Part shown: positions 52,031-62,217 of the stretch, piece after piece
How positions within the stretch are numbered: position 1 is the stretch's first letter
How the letters are laid out: each line of letters starts with the position of its first letter
Assembly (NCBI RefSeq): GCF_017742995.1
Contig: NZ_CP072425.1
Coordinates: forward strand, 372,001-436,000
DNA length: 64,000 nt
Direction of reading: 5' to 3'
DNA from: Pseudoalteromonas viridis
GTDB lineage: Bacteria; Pseudomonadota; Gammaproteobacteria; Enterobacterales; Alteromonadaceae
The notes under the pieces: generated by a model
The model's input: only the letters and a program-made list of their open reading frames with translations
The model's database searches: none
What the model was told of the DNA's origin: nothing
Translations under genes and position numbers: made by a program

Positions 52031-54181
52031 TTAACGTTTAGCATGAGCGGTAAACAGAACCGTTTCCCCCTCATCAAACTGGCATTGGTCACTGGCCGAG
52101 ATCCCCCGAAGCAGCTGTCCGGCTGGAATGCAATGCTCCTTGGCGACTTGGCGTAAGGTTTGAATCGTGACGCGAATACCATCGGCACTATGATCCACGT
52201 CTGGGTAATCGCCATCGGTCAGTAAGATGGGCAAATCTTTCACAAAATTAACCATCTGTTGCCGCTGCGCGTGTTTGGGGTCGGTACTTGAGTTCGCATT
52301 GGCCGCAATCGGCTTTTGCTTTCGCTCCGTTCTTGTGGCGGGTTCTTTTGCTTGGGCATTGGTTGTCTCAGTTCGACTCGGTCGCGGTGAAGCCTCTTCG
52401 TTCTGAATTGCTGCCGCCGGTTCTGCGTCTTGTTTGGGAAGGTCAATCAGTGCAGTAAGCCCTTTAGAAATCGATATTTTCAGCAGCAACCCTTGCTCCT
52501 GAACGCCATCTTTCGTAGTAATAGTTCTGGCCTTACGTGTCGGGTTTGCGGGATCTAGTTCAAGCCAATCTAATCGACTGAGTTCAGCAAGCAGTTTTCG
52601 GGGAGCACACCAAGGTCTTACGGCATCGGGATAGCGGATCAGTATCTGTTCACCAACCACAACCAGCGCGCTACTGGCCTCTGGGAGCCATGCCAAAGAT
52701 TCAGGCAGATTCAATGCTTCTGCATCGTGCTGGTTTACGTTATTTGAGATAGCGCTATCATATGAATTGTTAGGCTTTTCACATCCATCACCTGGAGCAT
52801 TTTCAGTTGCCTGGGGGTTATTAACATCACTGGCAAGACGAAGTTCATCATCTTGTTCGGACGAGTTTGTCGATGGTGACTCATCCGATTTTCTATGTTC
52901 GATTGATGATGACGCTTCAGGCAAGTCTGAATGCTCACTGGAGCGACTCTGTGGCTCTGCTTGTGTTTGCTGTGTTGCTTCCCACTCAGATTTGCTAAAC
53001 AGTCTCACACTACTTGGTACATTCGAGCTGAACAATAAATCGGCCTCAGATATATGCAGCATGGGTAACCAGATGGGCTTGTCGTCTTTGATCAGCACTT
53101 CAGGGGCAAGGCTTTCATATCGCTCATTCGAGGCGGATTTAGTGGCCAATCCTCGCTCAATGAGGATGTCCGCAAGGGTATCGGGATCTCTTGGAATGCC
53201 AGGTATCTTGTCTTTGGCCAACAGCTCAATGATGTCCTTAGCCGCGCTTTTCCACACCAGGTAAAGATGGGTTGATTGATTCGATTTTCGTATCCAAACT
53301 CTGGCATCTCGCTGATTGACCAACCACTGAGAACTGGCAAGCAATCGCCTCATGGCATCAAGTAGATAGCGTTCGACTGGGACACCAAGGGCATTGTCGT
53401 CAACGGAAATTCGTTGCGCTTTCAGGTCTCGCTGGACACTGGTTTGGTCGGCTTCAATGACCAGTTTAGACAGGACATGCTCGGGATCGGTATTGCCAAT
53501 TGCCTCCAGCATGGCTTGCAAAATCTCAGGGCCCGGCTGGGTTAACCAGGCGAGTAACTCAGGTGTCATCACCCGGTTTAAAACCAGAATTGAAAATTGC
53601 TCGTGCCGCTTGCACCGTCCGTCGCGCCAGCGAATGAAATAGCGTTCAATGCTATTATTAGTGGCCCACTGAGATAAGGTTTCTAAAAAAGGGTTCCACT
53701 GATAGCGTCCATCTTCGTCTGTAATGGACAAGTCTGAAACAGGCTTACCAATATCATGGAACAAACCGCCAAGAGCCGCCGCGACACGCCACCTTGGCTC
53801 TAGCTCTTTTTTCTCAACCGGTGTGCCACTGGCAACAAAGATGATCCCTTCAGCTGCTTGTGCCGCCCAGAAAGCAACTTCCAACGAATGACGTAATAAA
53901 CCACCAGCACCACTGTGATGATGATGCTCAGAAGCTGGCAACAAATGAACATAAGCAGCCAGATGGTCAATGCAGGGCTGAATCAGACGTTGAAAATCAC
54001 GCTGGTTAAAGCCAAGTACCTGGCGCAGTTTGTCAATTAGCTCGTCTTGTGTGGACTGCAAATCCTCGGGGGACGCAGCTGGCAACCCCTTCAGGAATGG
54101 CGGGTAGCGTGGGATTTCTGCATCGAGTTGAGATGACAGTTCTGGTAGTGCTTTGGTTTGAAAAAATAGGTTTTTGAACAT
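52031..54181 (-). CDS. traI: TraI, MOBH-family relaxase
   Basis: 716 residues. The N-terminal third has the HD-type MOBH relaxase features: HHHHSGAGGLLRHSLEVA near 85-100 and GGLFHDIGKPVSD near 135, which bind metal and nick oriT. The centre (~400-470) is low complexity (Ser/Glu/Asp/Asn), the C-terminal region has the TraI_2 C-terminal domain. No helicase domain, as in SXT/R391. The ATG is the first base after a long hairpin. First gene of the traI-traD-traJ operon and the right border of hotspot 5. Confidence 0.93.
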   Translation of the reverse strand: MFKNLFFQTKALPELSSQLDAEIPRYPPFLKGLPAASPEDLQSTQDELIDKLRQVLGFNQRDFQRLIQPCIDHLAAYVHLLPASEHHHHSGAGGLLRHSLEVAFWAAQAAEGIIFVASGTPVEKKELEPRWRVAAALGGLFHDIGKPVSDLSITDEDGRYQWNPFLETLSQWATNNSIERYFIRWRDGRCKRHEQFSILVLNRVMTPELLAWLTQPGPEILQAMLEAIGNTDPEHVLSKLVIEADQTSVQRDLKAQRISVDDNALGVPVERYLLDAMRRLLASSQWLVNQRDARVWIRKSNQSTHLYLVWKSAAKDIIELLAKDKIPGIPRDPDTLADILIERGLATKSASNERYESLAPEVLIKDDKPIWLPMLHISEADLLFSSNVPSSVRLFSKSEWEATQQTQAEPQSRSSEHSDLPEASSSIEHRKSDESPSTNSSEQDDELRLASDVNNPQATENAPGDGCEKPNNSYDSAISNNVNQHDAEALNLPESLAWLPEASSALVVVGEQILIRYPDAVRPWCAPRKLLAELSRLDWLELDPANPTRKARTITTKDGVQEQGLLLKISISKGLTALIDLPKQDAEPAAAIQNEEASPRPSRTETTNAQAKEPATRTERKQKPIAANANSSTDPKHAQRQQMVNFVKDLPILLTDGDYPDVDHSADGIRVTIQTLRQVAKEHCIPAGQLLRGISASDQCQFDEGETVLFTAHAKR

Positions 54182-54217
54182 AGTGAACCTCCGACACGAT
54201 AGTGTGAAGGTTCACTA
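54181..54217 (-). promoter_or_regulatory. Long ribosome-site hairpin before traI
   Basis: TAGTGAACCT (54181-54190) pairs with AGGTTCACTA (54208-54217), 10 bp, enclosing a second 4-bp stem (54194-54197 with 54202-54205). Minus-strand GGAGG (54188-54192) is partly in the stem. It ends exactly at the start codon. The rest of the 94-base gap to the Mrr-like gene shows no other element I can name; the SetCD promoter of traI should be here. Confidence 0.6.
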
Positions 54218-54275
54218 ACAATTAGGATGTTAGATAGTCGCAAGAAACATGCACTTATCTGTAGCGGTGATAGAG

Positions 54276-55145
54276 CTAAAGACTTAAAAACCAGTCTGGT
54301 TCAACTGTTACTTTTTCAACTAACTCTGTTTTAACACCTAAACTAAGTTCTTTGAGCTTATCTGCTAACTGATCACCATCAACCAAGTCAATCGGAGCAA
54401 CACCATCACGGTTGGCTTCTTCAATAGCGGCCTTGGTGAAGCTTCCTGTGGTGATGAACATACCTCGGTCAGCGCGACCAACGATGGCACCTCGAAAGTT
54501 CCTAATCTCCGGCGCGCCCACAGAGCCTTTGTATTTCTTGCATTGAAAGGCGATGTGAAAACTCATCAAGCCATTGATTCTGGCGATGCCTTTTCCATCG
54601 ATGCCACCATCACCGGTACGGCCGGTGACTTCGACATGAACAAAGCCTGATTCTCTGAGCATCCGTTGTGTAAGCCGCTCAAAGGCGTCAGGACTCATTT
54701 CCTCAATCAGAATATGATGCAACTTCTCTCGCCAGGCGAGAACTTCTTCCGGTGACTCATCAACAGACGCTGCCGGATCGGATGGGTCTGTCGCATCTTG
54801 AGAAGCCTTTCTATCCAGTGACCGCACATAATTCACGATCTCGCGGCTATCAATTTCTGGGGCCTGTCTGGCCTTATCTGTTAATGCCCAGACACCGCGT
54901 GACGAGTTCTCAAGAAACCCTGCCTTCTTCAGATAGGTGCGAGCCCAGGCCAAGCGATAGCCGATTTCTGTTTGACTGCTTTTTTCGGGGTTGTGCAAAA
55001 TGGCAAGCGTTTCTTCGTCGAACTTCTCAAGCTCGACCACAGCCTCATAGATCTCATCGATGCTGCCGGAGCCACCCAGGTTAACCAGCGCCTTCATCAA
55101 AGGCAGCATGAGTTGATCGTAAGTCACCATTTTTCCAGCACTCAT
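54276..55145 (-). CDS. Mrr-like restriction endonuclease
   Basis: 289 residues. The N-terminal ~90 residues match the winged-helix Mrr_N domain (YDQLMLPLMKALVNLGG...IGYRLAWARTYLKKAG). The C-terminal domain is PD-(D/E)xK: GRTGDGGIDGKG (catalytic Asp) and FQCKKYKG (Q-x-K) near 185-205. Mrr-type enzymes cut modified or foreign DNA. The ATG overlaps the stop of the PLD-SNF2 gene (ATGA), so it is part of the same unit. Being last in the array and next to traI, it may be the effector or an independent restriction module. Confidence 0.88.
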   Translation of the reverse strand: MSAGKMVTYDQLMLPLMKALVNLGGSGSIDEIYEAVVELEKFDEETLAILHNPEKSSQTEIGYRLAWARTYLKKAGFLENSSRGVWALTDKARQAPEIDSREIVNYVRSLDRKASQDATDPSDPAASVDESPEEVLAWREKLHHILIEEMSPDAFERLTQRMLRESGFVHVEVTGRTGDGGIDGKGIARINGLMSFHIAFQCKKYKGSVGAPEIRNFRGAIVGRADRGMFITTGSFTKAAIEEANRDGVAPIDLVDGDQLADKLKELSLGVKTELVEKVTVEPDWFLSL

Positions 55146-57892
55146 TTGCTTTCACTCCATCCGGATGTCATCAGTTCAGTAAAATCTCGGCGCGAGAGTA
55201 CGTTGGAGCAATCCCGCCAATCTTTTTCGGATGGAGACATAGTCTCTGTGTAGCGTAGATCAAATCCATTGGCCTGTTTCTGGGCGTTGATATACTCATC
55301 CATTTTTTCGCCCATGGTTTCAATATCCTCAATCCATTCGTCGCGAATGGTATCGGGCAGCGAGCCAAACAGGTTGTAGCGATCTTGCATTCGTTCGGAC
55401 AGCTTCTCGTAAACTTTTTCGTCGACTGTTTGTTCGTTGACGAGGTTTAGCATGTCGACCTTTTCTCGCACTTGACCAAAGCGCTTGATTCGACCGATAC
55501 GTTGTTCTAAACGAGTAGGGTTCCATGGCAGGTCGATATTGATCAGGGTTCCCAGAGTCTGAAGGTTCAATCCTTCGCAGGCTGCATCGGTGGCCACCAT
55601 GATTTCGAGCTGGTGCTCAGCCACCATACGTTTCAGCGTCTCCCGTTCAATATTGACGCTGTCACCCTTTTGGTACAGCCGACTGCGGCCTGCGCCGGCA
55701 TACAGGCCTACCGCCTGGTCTGGATAGCGTTCGGCGAGCGAATCTGCAACCCATTTGGCCGTGTCGTAGTACTGGCTAAAAATAATGACGCCAAACTTCA
55801 GCCACTTCTCTTTTTCAAGGTAATGGATTACTGCGTTGAGCTTTGGGTCTTCTTCAATGCGCTCAAGCCGGGCGATCATTCGCTCGAGAACGGCAATTTC
55901 ATCCGGGCTTTCGGCTTTAACCTCTATCAACTGCTCGTCACTTTCCTCACGAACAGTTCGGCCTTCCAGCAGCATTCGAGCAGTGTTCAATCCAGCCGCA
56001 ATACTTGAGCAAATCCGTTGTTCCATCAGGTTTTTCATAAACCCGCTGCCTTTGCCACTTTGAGCAAGGGCTTTACCAAAGTGCCGCGCTTCGGCGTAGG
56101 CCTGCCTGAAATCCTCGCTTGTTCGCAGCGCTTTACCCTCGAACAAGCTGTTAAATTGATGGACTTCCTTCGACAGCCCCCGGTCGGGATGCAAGTCGAC
56201 GCCTATGCGTGGTAAAAGTCCGGCATCCTCGAGCGTTACACGTTTACGTAAAACGACATGACGGATAAATGGATTTTCCCGCTGGAAAAAACTGGCACCC
56301 GAAATATTTCTATCCAATTCATCTTCAAGATATTCTAACGAGTCATCTGATAGATCAGAAAGCGTGCTCTTAATGTCCCACTTGTCGTTCTGATTAATTA
56401 ATCCAAGATCCTGACGAAGAGAGCTGAATAAACGGCGTGCGAACTGCTCGTTGGTTGAATCGACAACGGGTAGTGGTGAGCGAAGCAGTTCCCAGGCGAA
56501 GCTCGGCTCGGTAACGCGCTGCTCACCAGATAAAATAGGCAGTACCTCAGGTGGACGGTGCCATTTGGCAAAGTCGTTGCCGAGTACGAAATTGCCACTG
56601 CCCTGATGCAGAATGCCTATCAAGTCCCACAAATCTTCGGGGCGGGTTTGGATAGGTGTCGCCGTACCCAGAATGACATGATCTGAACGGGCAGCAATCT
56701 CGCGCATAAAGGCCAGTAATTCATTGTGGGTGCCGGCGTCTTTGCCGAAACCCTGCCGACTGCGCGCCTTATGGGCTTCATCCAATATAGACACGCCAAA
56801 GCGCAACCCCAGCAGATGCTGCTTTTCTAAAGAATCGCGCATCATTAGCCCGGTGGATACGATGCCAACGCGCAGCGGACACTTGGCAATATGCTCTTGC
56901 CCTGAAGGAGAAATAATTCGTCCTTCAGGATCCAGCCATGCTTTCTTTTGCGTTTGCCAGCGGGCACAGGGAATGCCCAGCTTATCAATCATTTCTACTT
57001 GCCACTGCTCGCAGAGGGTAGCTGGGGCGAAAATGATGACGGGCTTACGCTTCTTGTTCTCTCTGTCGCTCAGCAAACAAAGCGAAAGCGCCGCCGTGGC
57101 CATGGATAAGGTTTTACCCAGGCCAACCTCATCAGCAATCAGTAAACGCACAATACCGTGGTTGTGATAATGGCGAACACACTCGCTGACAAAGCCTTGT
57201 TGCCAGGGCTGCAATGAGAAGCCTTGGCGATACAGCGGGGACTCAATCAGCGCAGCGGGTGCAATATCATCGTCTTCGACAATATCTTCAAACAGCACCT
57301 CTCTGCGATAGCCACGGCGTTTCACCTCTCGGATCACTGCTTCAGGTAATGGGCGAGCCGCGTTCCACAGATACTCAAACTCCTGCTCAATCCACTGCAC
57401 ACCTTCCGGTGATTCGTCTTCCCACAGGATTTCATAGTGACGTTGCCAGCCGCTGCTGGTCTCGTTCATCGAGCCAATGAAGCCAATTTTTTTGCCATCG
57501 GCCAGCTCAATAACACCCGCTTTGCCATGCAAAAATCCACAAATGCTGTCGGGCGCAACGCGGATGACCTGGCCATGCTTGGCAAGGAAGCTGTCCAGGC
57601 GGCGATAGCGGTCACGGTTGAGTAAGCTTTCGGCTTCAATATCCCGCTCATTCCAGCGGCCGATCATCTTGGACTCACGCAGCTGAGCCACCTTCAGGTC
57701 GTCGGGATGGATATCCACGTTACAGACGATTTTCACATCGGGGATGGACTCAATCAGCTCGTTGGCCACTTCAAACAGCGAGCTAGTAAAGTAACCGGCA
57801 ATACGCTTATAGCTGCGAGCACCCTTGAGGTGCTCAAGCAAGAAGCTACTGTCGAGCCTATGGGTGCGCGATGAAAATCGACGAATGCTCAT
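55142..57892 (-). CDS. PLD-SNF2 helicase of the DUF499/DUF1156 defence system
   Basis: 916 residues. N-terminal phospholipase-D-like domain with HGKAGVIEL...GSMNETSSGW near 115-145 (one HxK...GS.N motif, so probably a dimeric nuclease). The SNF2-type motor follows: motif I ADEVGLGKT near 255, DEAHKARS near 375, GTATPIQT near 415, and motif V/VI ATDAACEGLNL, RIGRIKRFGQ near 785-815. Databases label this kind as an anti-phage PLD/helicase protein next to DUF1156 and DUF499 genes. The preceding gene lies 75 bases away. Confidence 0.88.
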   Translation of the reverse strand: MSIRRFSSRTHRLDSSFLLEHLKGARSYKRIAGYFTSSLFEVANELIESIPDVKIVCNVDIHPDDLKVAQLRESKMIGRWNERDIEAESLLNRDRYRRLDSFLAKHGQVIRVAPDSICGFLHGKAGVIELADGKKIGFIGSMNETSSGWQRHYEILWEDESPEGVQWIEQEFEYLWNAARPLPEAVIREVKRRGYRREVLFEDIVEDDDIAPAALIESPLYRQGFSLQPWQQGFVSECVRHYHNHGIVRLLIADEVGLGKTLSMATAALSLCLLSDRENKKRKPVIIFAPATLCEQWQVEMIDKLGIPCARWQTQKKAWLDPEGRIISPSGQEHIAKCPLRVGIVSTGLMMRDSLEKQHLLGLRFGVSILDEAHKARSRQGFGKDAGTHNELLAFMREIAARSDHVILGTATPIQTRPEDLWDLIGILHQGSGNFVLGNDFAKWHRPPEVLPILSGEQRVTEPSFAWELLRSPLPVVDSTNEQFARRLFSSLRQDLGLINQNDKWDIKSTLSDLSDDSLEYLEDELDRNISGASFFQRENPFIRHVVLRKRVTLEDAGLLPRIGVDLHPDRGLSKEVHQFNSLFEGKALRTSEDFRQAYAEARHFGKALAQSGKGSGFMKNLMEQRICSSIAAGLNTARMLLEGRTVREESDEQLIEVKAESPDEIAVLERMIARLERIEEDPKLNAVIHYLEKEKWLKFGVIIFSQYYDTAKWVADSLAERYPDQAVGLYAGAGRSRLYQKGDSVNIERETLKRMVAEHQLEIMVATDAACEGLNLQTLGTLINIDLPWNPTRLEQRIGRIKRFGQVREKVDMLNLVNEQTVDEKVYEKLSERMQDRYNLFGSLPDTIRDEWIEDIETMGEKMDEYINAQKQANGFDLRYTETMSPSEKDWRDCSNVLSRRDFTELMTSGWSESK

Positions 57893-57967
57893 TGCTGCGG
57901 AATCTCCATCCTTGGTTCTTATTCAACTAATCGTTTCATTGGCTTCTTATCTTTGCTGTTTCAATTA

Positions 57968-60900
57968 TCATTGCCCAAGAGCACGCATATTCTTCAAGCG
58001 CGCACCTAACACTTCAGCGGCATCGCGAGTGACTTTTTCTGGGGCCTTTTTCTCAATAAAGGTCAGCATGTCGATCAGTATTGGCCGGACCTCCATAAAG
58101 TCTGGCAAGCCTGCTTGCAACTGACTGATAACCGTCTGCGGCTCTTTTTCATTGAGTATCTGTTGCAAACCAATAACCAGGTGACCCAGCCAAGTGGAGC
58201 CGATTTCAGTGCTATCTGTCAGGTCGCGAGAGGCAAACTCAGGGATCCGCTTCAGTTGTGCCTTGTTGGCAGTCATATTGCCCATTACCCGGCCGTAATC
58301 TTCAACGCGGAAGGCTTTGGCAAAGTTCTGGTAGTTGTCGAGCTTAGAGGCGCCGGTGGTTTCAATGTCCATCATGCGCAAATAGAAGCGCTGAATGCCG
58401 TTGATCTTTTGCCAGGTATCGGCAGACAAACCTTCCGGCACCAGCAAGCTGTTTGCGGCTTCAGCGGCTTGTTGCACGATCTCATCCACAACCGTCACTT
58501 CACCCTTGGTGCGTGGCCGCAGGGCAAAGCTGGTAACATCTTCACCGCCAATATGGGTATAGGAGGTCAGCACTTTGAGAGCCGCCGCATAACCGGCCAT
58601 TTGCAGATCGGAATCGTTAAAGACTGGTTCACCCAGCTTGTCTTTCACCTCATCATTCAGGTGCATCATGGTTTCGATCTGGCGCTTTACCTCCGCGCGC
58701 ACAGCGGGGAGCAGTCGTTGTTTGAAACCTGCGTTTTCACCGGCAGGACGCTTACGCAACATTAGTATCACTGTACCTTGCACGTAACCGCCTTTTTTCA
58801 GCTCGGTACTGGTTTCCGTGGCGATGTACCATGCGCCAACAACCTGCAAACCGGATGCCCAGAAAATACCGATCATGTCTGACCAAACGCCTGTATCCTG
58901 GTGGGTGAACATTACGCATTGCATGCCGTTGTCGGGCATATGGTCGGCCATGGCTTTATAGGCGTTGACCATGCCCTTGCGGAAGTCGTCACCAGAGCCC
59001 TTGATGGCTAGGGCGCGGCGCGAATCCCAGGTCCATTCATCAAATGGCTTGGGTGGATTCTTACGTAGCCATGCGATGAAGTACTCAGTGATTTCGTGAT
59101 AATGAACAGCATCGGCATAAGGAGGATCAGTGATGTAAACGTCGTTCGACTCAGTTAATGCCGATGCTTCATGATTTTTAATTTTTACAGTTACATCAGG
59201 AATTGGCGCATTGGCAAAACCAAATGATCGCCCAGCCTCATGACTGGTAAAGCAGCGGATACCGTAATTAAAAAATGTATTAAGAGCTTGGTTATAAAAA
59301 ACGTTGTTAGTCTTTTCCCAATGAATCATCCAGTTGGCAATTCGCGCATTCCAGTCCAGTGTCTTCGCGTTAAAAATGTAGTCTTCTGGAGTGGAGTTTT
59401 TGAAATACAACGCGAACAGTAAAAGTTGCCTCCCATTAAAAAGATGATGCCAATAGGTCCATCCCCTTTCCCTGATGGGTTGTGTAGTGTTGTATCCAGG
59501 CTCAATTTTCATGTCTGGGATAAGGCCAGATTGCTGCCAAGCTTCGATATTCTTCCGAACAATATCGTTAACTAAGGCCTCCCGTTCTAAATCTTTTTCA
59601 GTGACACCTGTAAAAAATGTTTCTTGGCGGCTCTGATCTAAAGTGTCTTTGGTTATCCAATGGATGGCATAGAGTCGCTCTTGAAAAATGTCGTCCGTAC
59701 GCGGAGCAAAATCTTCTTTCTCCCAAAGACGAAGTCGGTTTTTCGTATTTCCATCAGCGTCTTTGTAATCGCCTCTCAGGGTTTTTATTGGAGTGCGATA
59801 GGTTTTTCCATCCAACTCATACACCAGAGCGCCATCTCTTACGGTTCCTTGATCTGCCGCTTTCATTTCAGCAGCACTGGCATTTGTAACCACTTCAATA
59901 TTGAAGCGCTTATGATCGTGATCGGGAACCAGTTTTGCGATGACATTCTTTAACTTGGAAATAACCCAGCTCGGAGACATTGGCACCATCCAGCCGGTTT
60001 CTGGGCATTTGGTTTCCAAGCAATACAGGTACGACTTTGCACGATTACCGTGGTGGTCGTGTTCAATGCCTAGAGCAGTTATTTCTTGATCGACAATGTT
60101 TGCCACGTTTTTCTGGGCGGCTTCAATTTCTTGCTTTCTTTCTGGTGAGGCGCCGATCACATTCATAGCGCCCCAGGTCAGCATAAGTGCAACTGGATTT
60201 AAATCAGATGCATATACATCGCATCCCAATCTGGCTGCTTCAAACGGAATTGAGCCACCACCACTGAAAGTGTCGGCTACTTTGGGACGGTGCCCATAGC
60301 GAAGTTGACCAAGCTGCTCTATCAGTTCTTGATGTGATTTGGCCTTAATGCTGAGGCTTTGATAATGTCGATTGACGCTGGACCAAATGTGTTCATAGAG
60401 CCACTCCTGGTCTACTTCTTCCGGTCTTTTGCAAAGACTTGCCTTTGCCTCGTAGCCTTCGACGGTTTCTAAATAGTCACGATAAATAGCGAGCTTTTCA
60501 TTCTCTTCAATGTCGCGACGCCAGCGCAGCTTTAAACCGAGCGCATCGCTGATGATGGGAAATTGCAAAGTATCAATATCATTGAAATTAGCGTCAGTGA
60601 CTTTGACGTTGTGACTAAAGTAATCCCAGGGATTGTGCAGCTGAATGCGAGCTGCGATTTCTGCGGGTTTAATGTCATTTTGTATAAGTGCGCGCTTAGC
60701 AAGACTTTCGATATCAAAGCCCATTAGCATTTCGAATATTTCGAGATCTTTTTCAGTGTCTTCGGTTTGAGGCAGCAGCGTGCCGAGCACCACGGAGCGA
60801 ACAAGGATCAGCGGTTTTCTACCTTTCCAGTAGGACCCCAAACCTGTTAGCGTTTGACCAAGATTGGCTTTGCGTTCTTTTTGCGCTTCGAATGATATTT

Positions 60901-60970
60901 TCTGCGCGGGATAGACCGCTTCAATGAGTGCGGGCGCATCCTTGAGTGCGAATGGTTTTAGTTCTGTCAT
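57968..60970 (-). CDS. DUF1156 N6-adenine-type DNA methyltransferase
   Basis: 1000 residues. The N-terminal ~60 residues match DUF1156 (APALIEAVYPAQKISFEAQKERK). The SAM-binding part is split: the motif I-like FSGGGSIPFEAARLGCDVYASDLNP near 240, and the catalytic DPPYADAVHYHEIT near 615, characteristic of adenine methylases. The distance between the motifs is unusually long. It belongs to the anti-phage DUF1156/DUF499/DUF3780 group. In such systems methylation would mark self DNA. It may need the ATPase and helicase for activity (inference). Confidence 0.87.
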   Translation of the reverse strand: MTELKPFALKDAPALIEAVYPAQKISFEAQKERKANLGQTLTGLGSYWKGRKPLILVRSVVLGTLLPQTEDTEKDLEIFEMLMGFDIESLAKRALIQNDIKPAEIAARIQLHNPWDYFSHNVKVTDANFNDIDTLQFPIISDALGLKLRWRRDIEENEKLAIYRDYLETVEGYEAKASLCKRPEEVDQEWLYEHIWSSVNRHYQSLSIKAKSHQELIEQLGQLRYGHRPKVADTFSGGGSIPFEAARLGCDVYASDLNPVALMLTWGAMNVIGASPERKQEIEAAQKNVANIVDQEITALGIEHDHHGNRAKSYLYCLETKCPETGWMVPMSPSWVISKLKNVIAKLVPDHDHKRFNIEVVTNASAAEMKAADQGTVRDGALVYELDGKTYRTPIKTLRGDYKDADGNTKNRLRLWEKEDFAPRTDDIFQERLYAIHWITKDTLDQSRQETFFTGVTEKDLEREALVNDIVRKNIEAWQQSGLIPDMKIEPGYNTTQPIRERGWTYWHHLFNGRQLLLFALYFKNSTPEDYIFNAKTLDWNARIANWMIHWEKTNNVFYNQALNTFFNYGIRCFTSHEAGRSFGFANAPIPDVTVKIKNHEASALTESNDVYITDPPYADAVHYHEITEYFIAWLRKNPPKPFDEWTWDSRRALAIKGSGDDFRKGMVNAYKAMADHMPDNGMQCVMFTHQDTGVWSDMIGIFWASGLQVVGAWYIATETSTELKKGGYVQGTVILMLRKRPAGENAGFKQRLLPAVRAEVKRQIETMMHLNDEVKDKLGEPVFNDSDLQMAGYAAALKVLTSYTHIGGEDVTSFALRPRTKGEVTVVDEIVQQAAEAANSLLVPEGLSADTWQKINGIQRFYLRMMDIETTGASKLDNYQNFAKAFRVEDYGRVMGNMTANKAQLKRIPEFASRDLTDSTEIGSTWLGHLVIGLQQILNEKEPQTVISQLQAGLPDFMEVRPILIDMLTFIEKKAPEKVTRDAAEVLGARLKNMRALGQ

Positions 60971-61089
60971 TTAATATTCGTCTCCAAACATACTGAGCAA
61001 ATGCTGATTTCTTGCTCCCGCTGTTTTTCGTTTAATTTTATATTCTTCAAAAGCCAAAAGTGTTTTCTAGCTATTGCAACGGCGGTTGT

Positions 61090-62172
61090 TCAGGCCTTTT
61101 TGCCATAGCCTAAATCTTTTAGGCTATGGCCTTGCAAATCTTTCCATGCATCCATGCCGCTGCGCGGATTACCAGCTATTACACAAGCGGCAGAGCTGGG
61201 GCTTTTGAACAAATAATCTTGTGAGAAAGAATAAACTTCCCCTTGTTGAAGCAATATTCCTTGTTCAAGCATCTGTTGGCGTAAATCTCTAATAGCAGGA
61301 CGTAATGATTTGGCCATTGCGATGTTTGCGGTAGACCCCTTTTTCACTAAAAACTCAGGGCTACTCTTATTGCCAACAGGAAGTCCGATCGCTTTGGCAT
61401 GCTTTGCTTCAAACAGAAATAAGTTTTCTTCGCCTATCGCTAAATCATCTTGGTCAAGTTTAGTGCTTGCATGAGCCAATGGCAGCAAAGGGTTGCCATT
61501 CTCAGACGAGACATGAAGCAATAAGCCTGAACCATTATTTAGTTGCTTATCGCTATAGGTTTCTGATGTTTCTTTAATATCTTGTGATCGTGTTACTCCA
61601 CGAGAATAATTTGCATCTTTGTTTTGGGAAAATTCTACCTGTTCAGCCTGAACAATATCACCTAGGGCATGACGCAGTGCAATACGCCAACCGACGTCAC
61701 GGTCTTCTGCAGATCCTGTGCTTCTTGCTGTCATACCGAATAACCACCAACGCTCTTCCGGTACTAATGCCAACCAGTTACGCACAGCAACTGGAATATT
61801 TTCAACATCCATTCCTTCAATGGCCCATGCTAGAACACATAGCTCTTTGCCCAAAAGGCGATCAACGACGTTTTCTCCTACTTGCCATGAGCTTGTGTTT
61901 AAGCCATAGCTTTTCAGCCTAACATTAAATGTACGCTGGACTTCTGAGCGTATTGCTGTCCAACGGGAACGATCAAGCAATACCCTTTCAATCATGGCAA
62001 ACTCGTCACTTTGAGCTTGTAAGCCTAAGTATTCATTAATTTGCACTTGACCATTATTTGATTTGGGAATGATAACTTTAAAGTGATGTGGATCGCTTGT
62101 AGCGGGCACACCAAAGCCCAGCGTCGCATGCTTCACCGCTGTATTGCTTGTCTTTGATGGTGCCTTTGCCAT
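61090..62172 (-). CDS. DUF3780 anti-phage-associated protein
   Basis: 360 residues from the ATG at 62172 (GAGG 9 nt upstream); a TTG at 62208 is possible but has no clear site. The start MAKAPSKTSN, the segment LGFGVPATSDPHHFKV near 20 and the central NWLALVPEERWWLFGMTA near 130 fit the DUF3780 proteins that accompany DUF1156 methyltransferases. No catalytic motif recognised. Lies between the DUF499 and methyltransferase genes, 45 bases after DUF499 and 119 before DUF1156. The name is from recall; the role in defence is unknown. Confidence 0.8.
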   Translation of the reverse strand: MAKAPSKTSNTAVKHATLGFGVPATSDPHHFKVIIPKSNNGQVQINEYLGLQAQSDEFAMIERVLLDRSRWTAIRSEVQRTFNVRLKSYGLNTSSWQVGENVVDRLLGKELCVLAWAIEGMDVENIPVAVRNWLALVPEERWWLFGMTARSTGSAEDRDVGWRIALRHALGDIVQAEQVEFSQNKDANYSRGVTRSQDIKETSETYSDKQLNNGSGLLLHVSSENGNPLLPLAHASTKLDQDDLAIGEENLFLFEAKHAKAIGLPVGNKSSPEFLVKKGSTANIAMAKSLRPAIRDLRQQMLEQGILLQQGEVYSFSQDYLFKSPSSAACVIAGNPRSGMDAWKDLQGHSLKDLGYGKKA

Positions 62173-62217
62173 ATTTATTGCCTCTATTTCTTCAAACGTG
62201 TCGCTCAAATGCGACGC

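Noticed and set aside
51979..52215. Short minus-strand frame between traD and traI as a gene
   Set aside because: It overlaps the traI end for most of its length, has no ribosome site and no family-like sequence.
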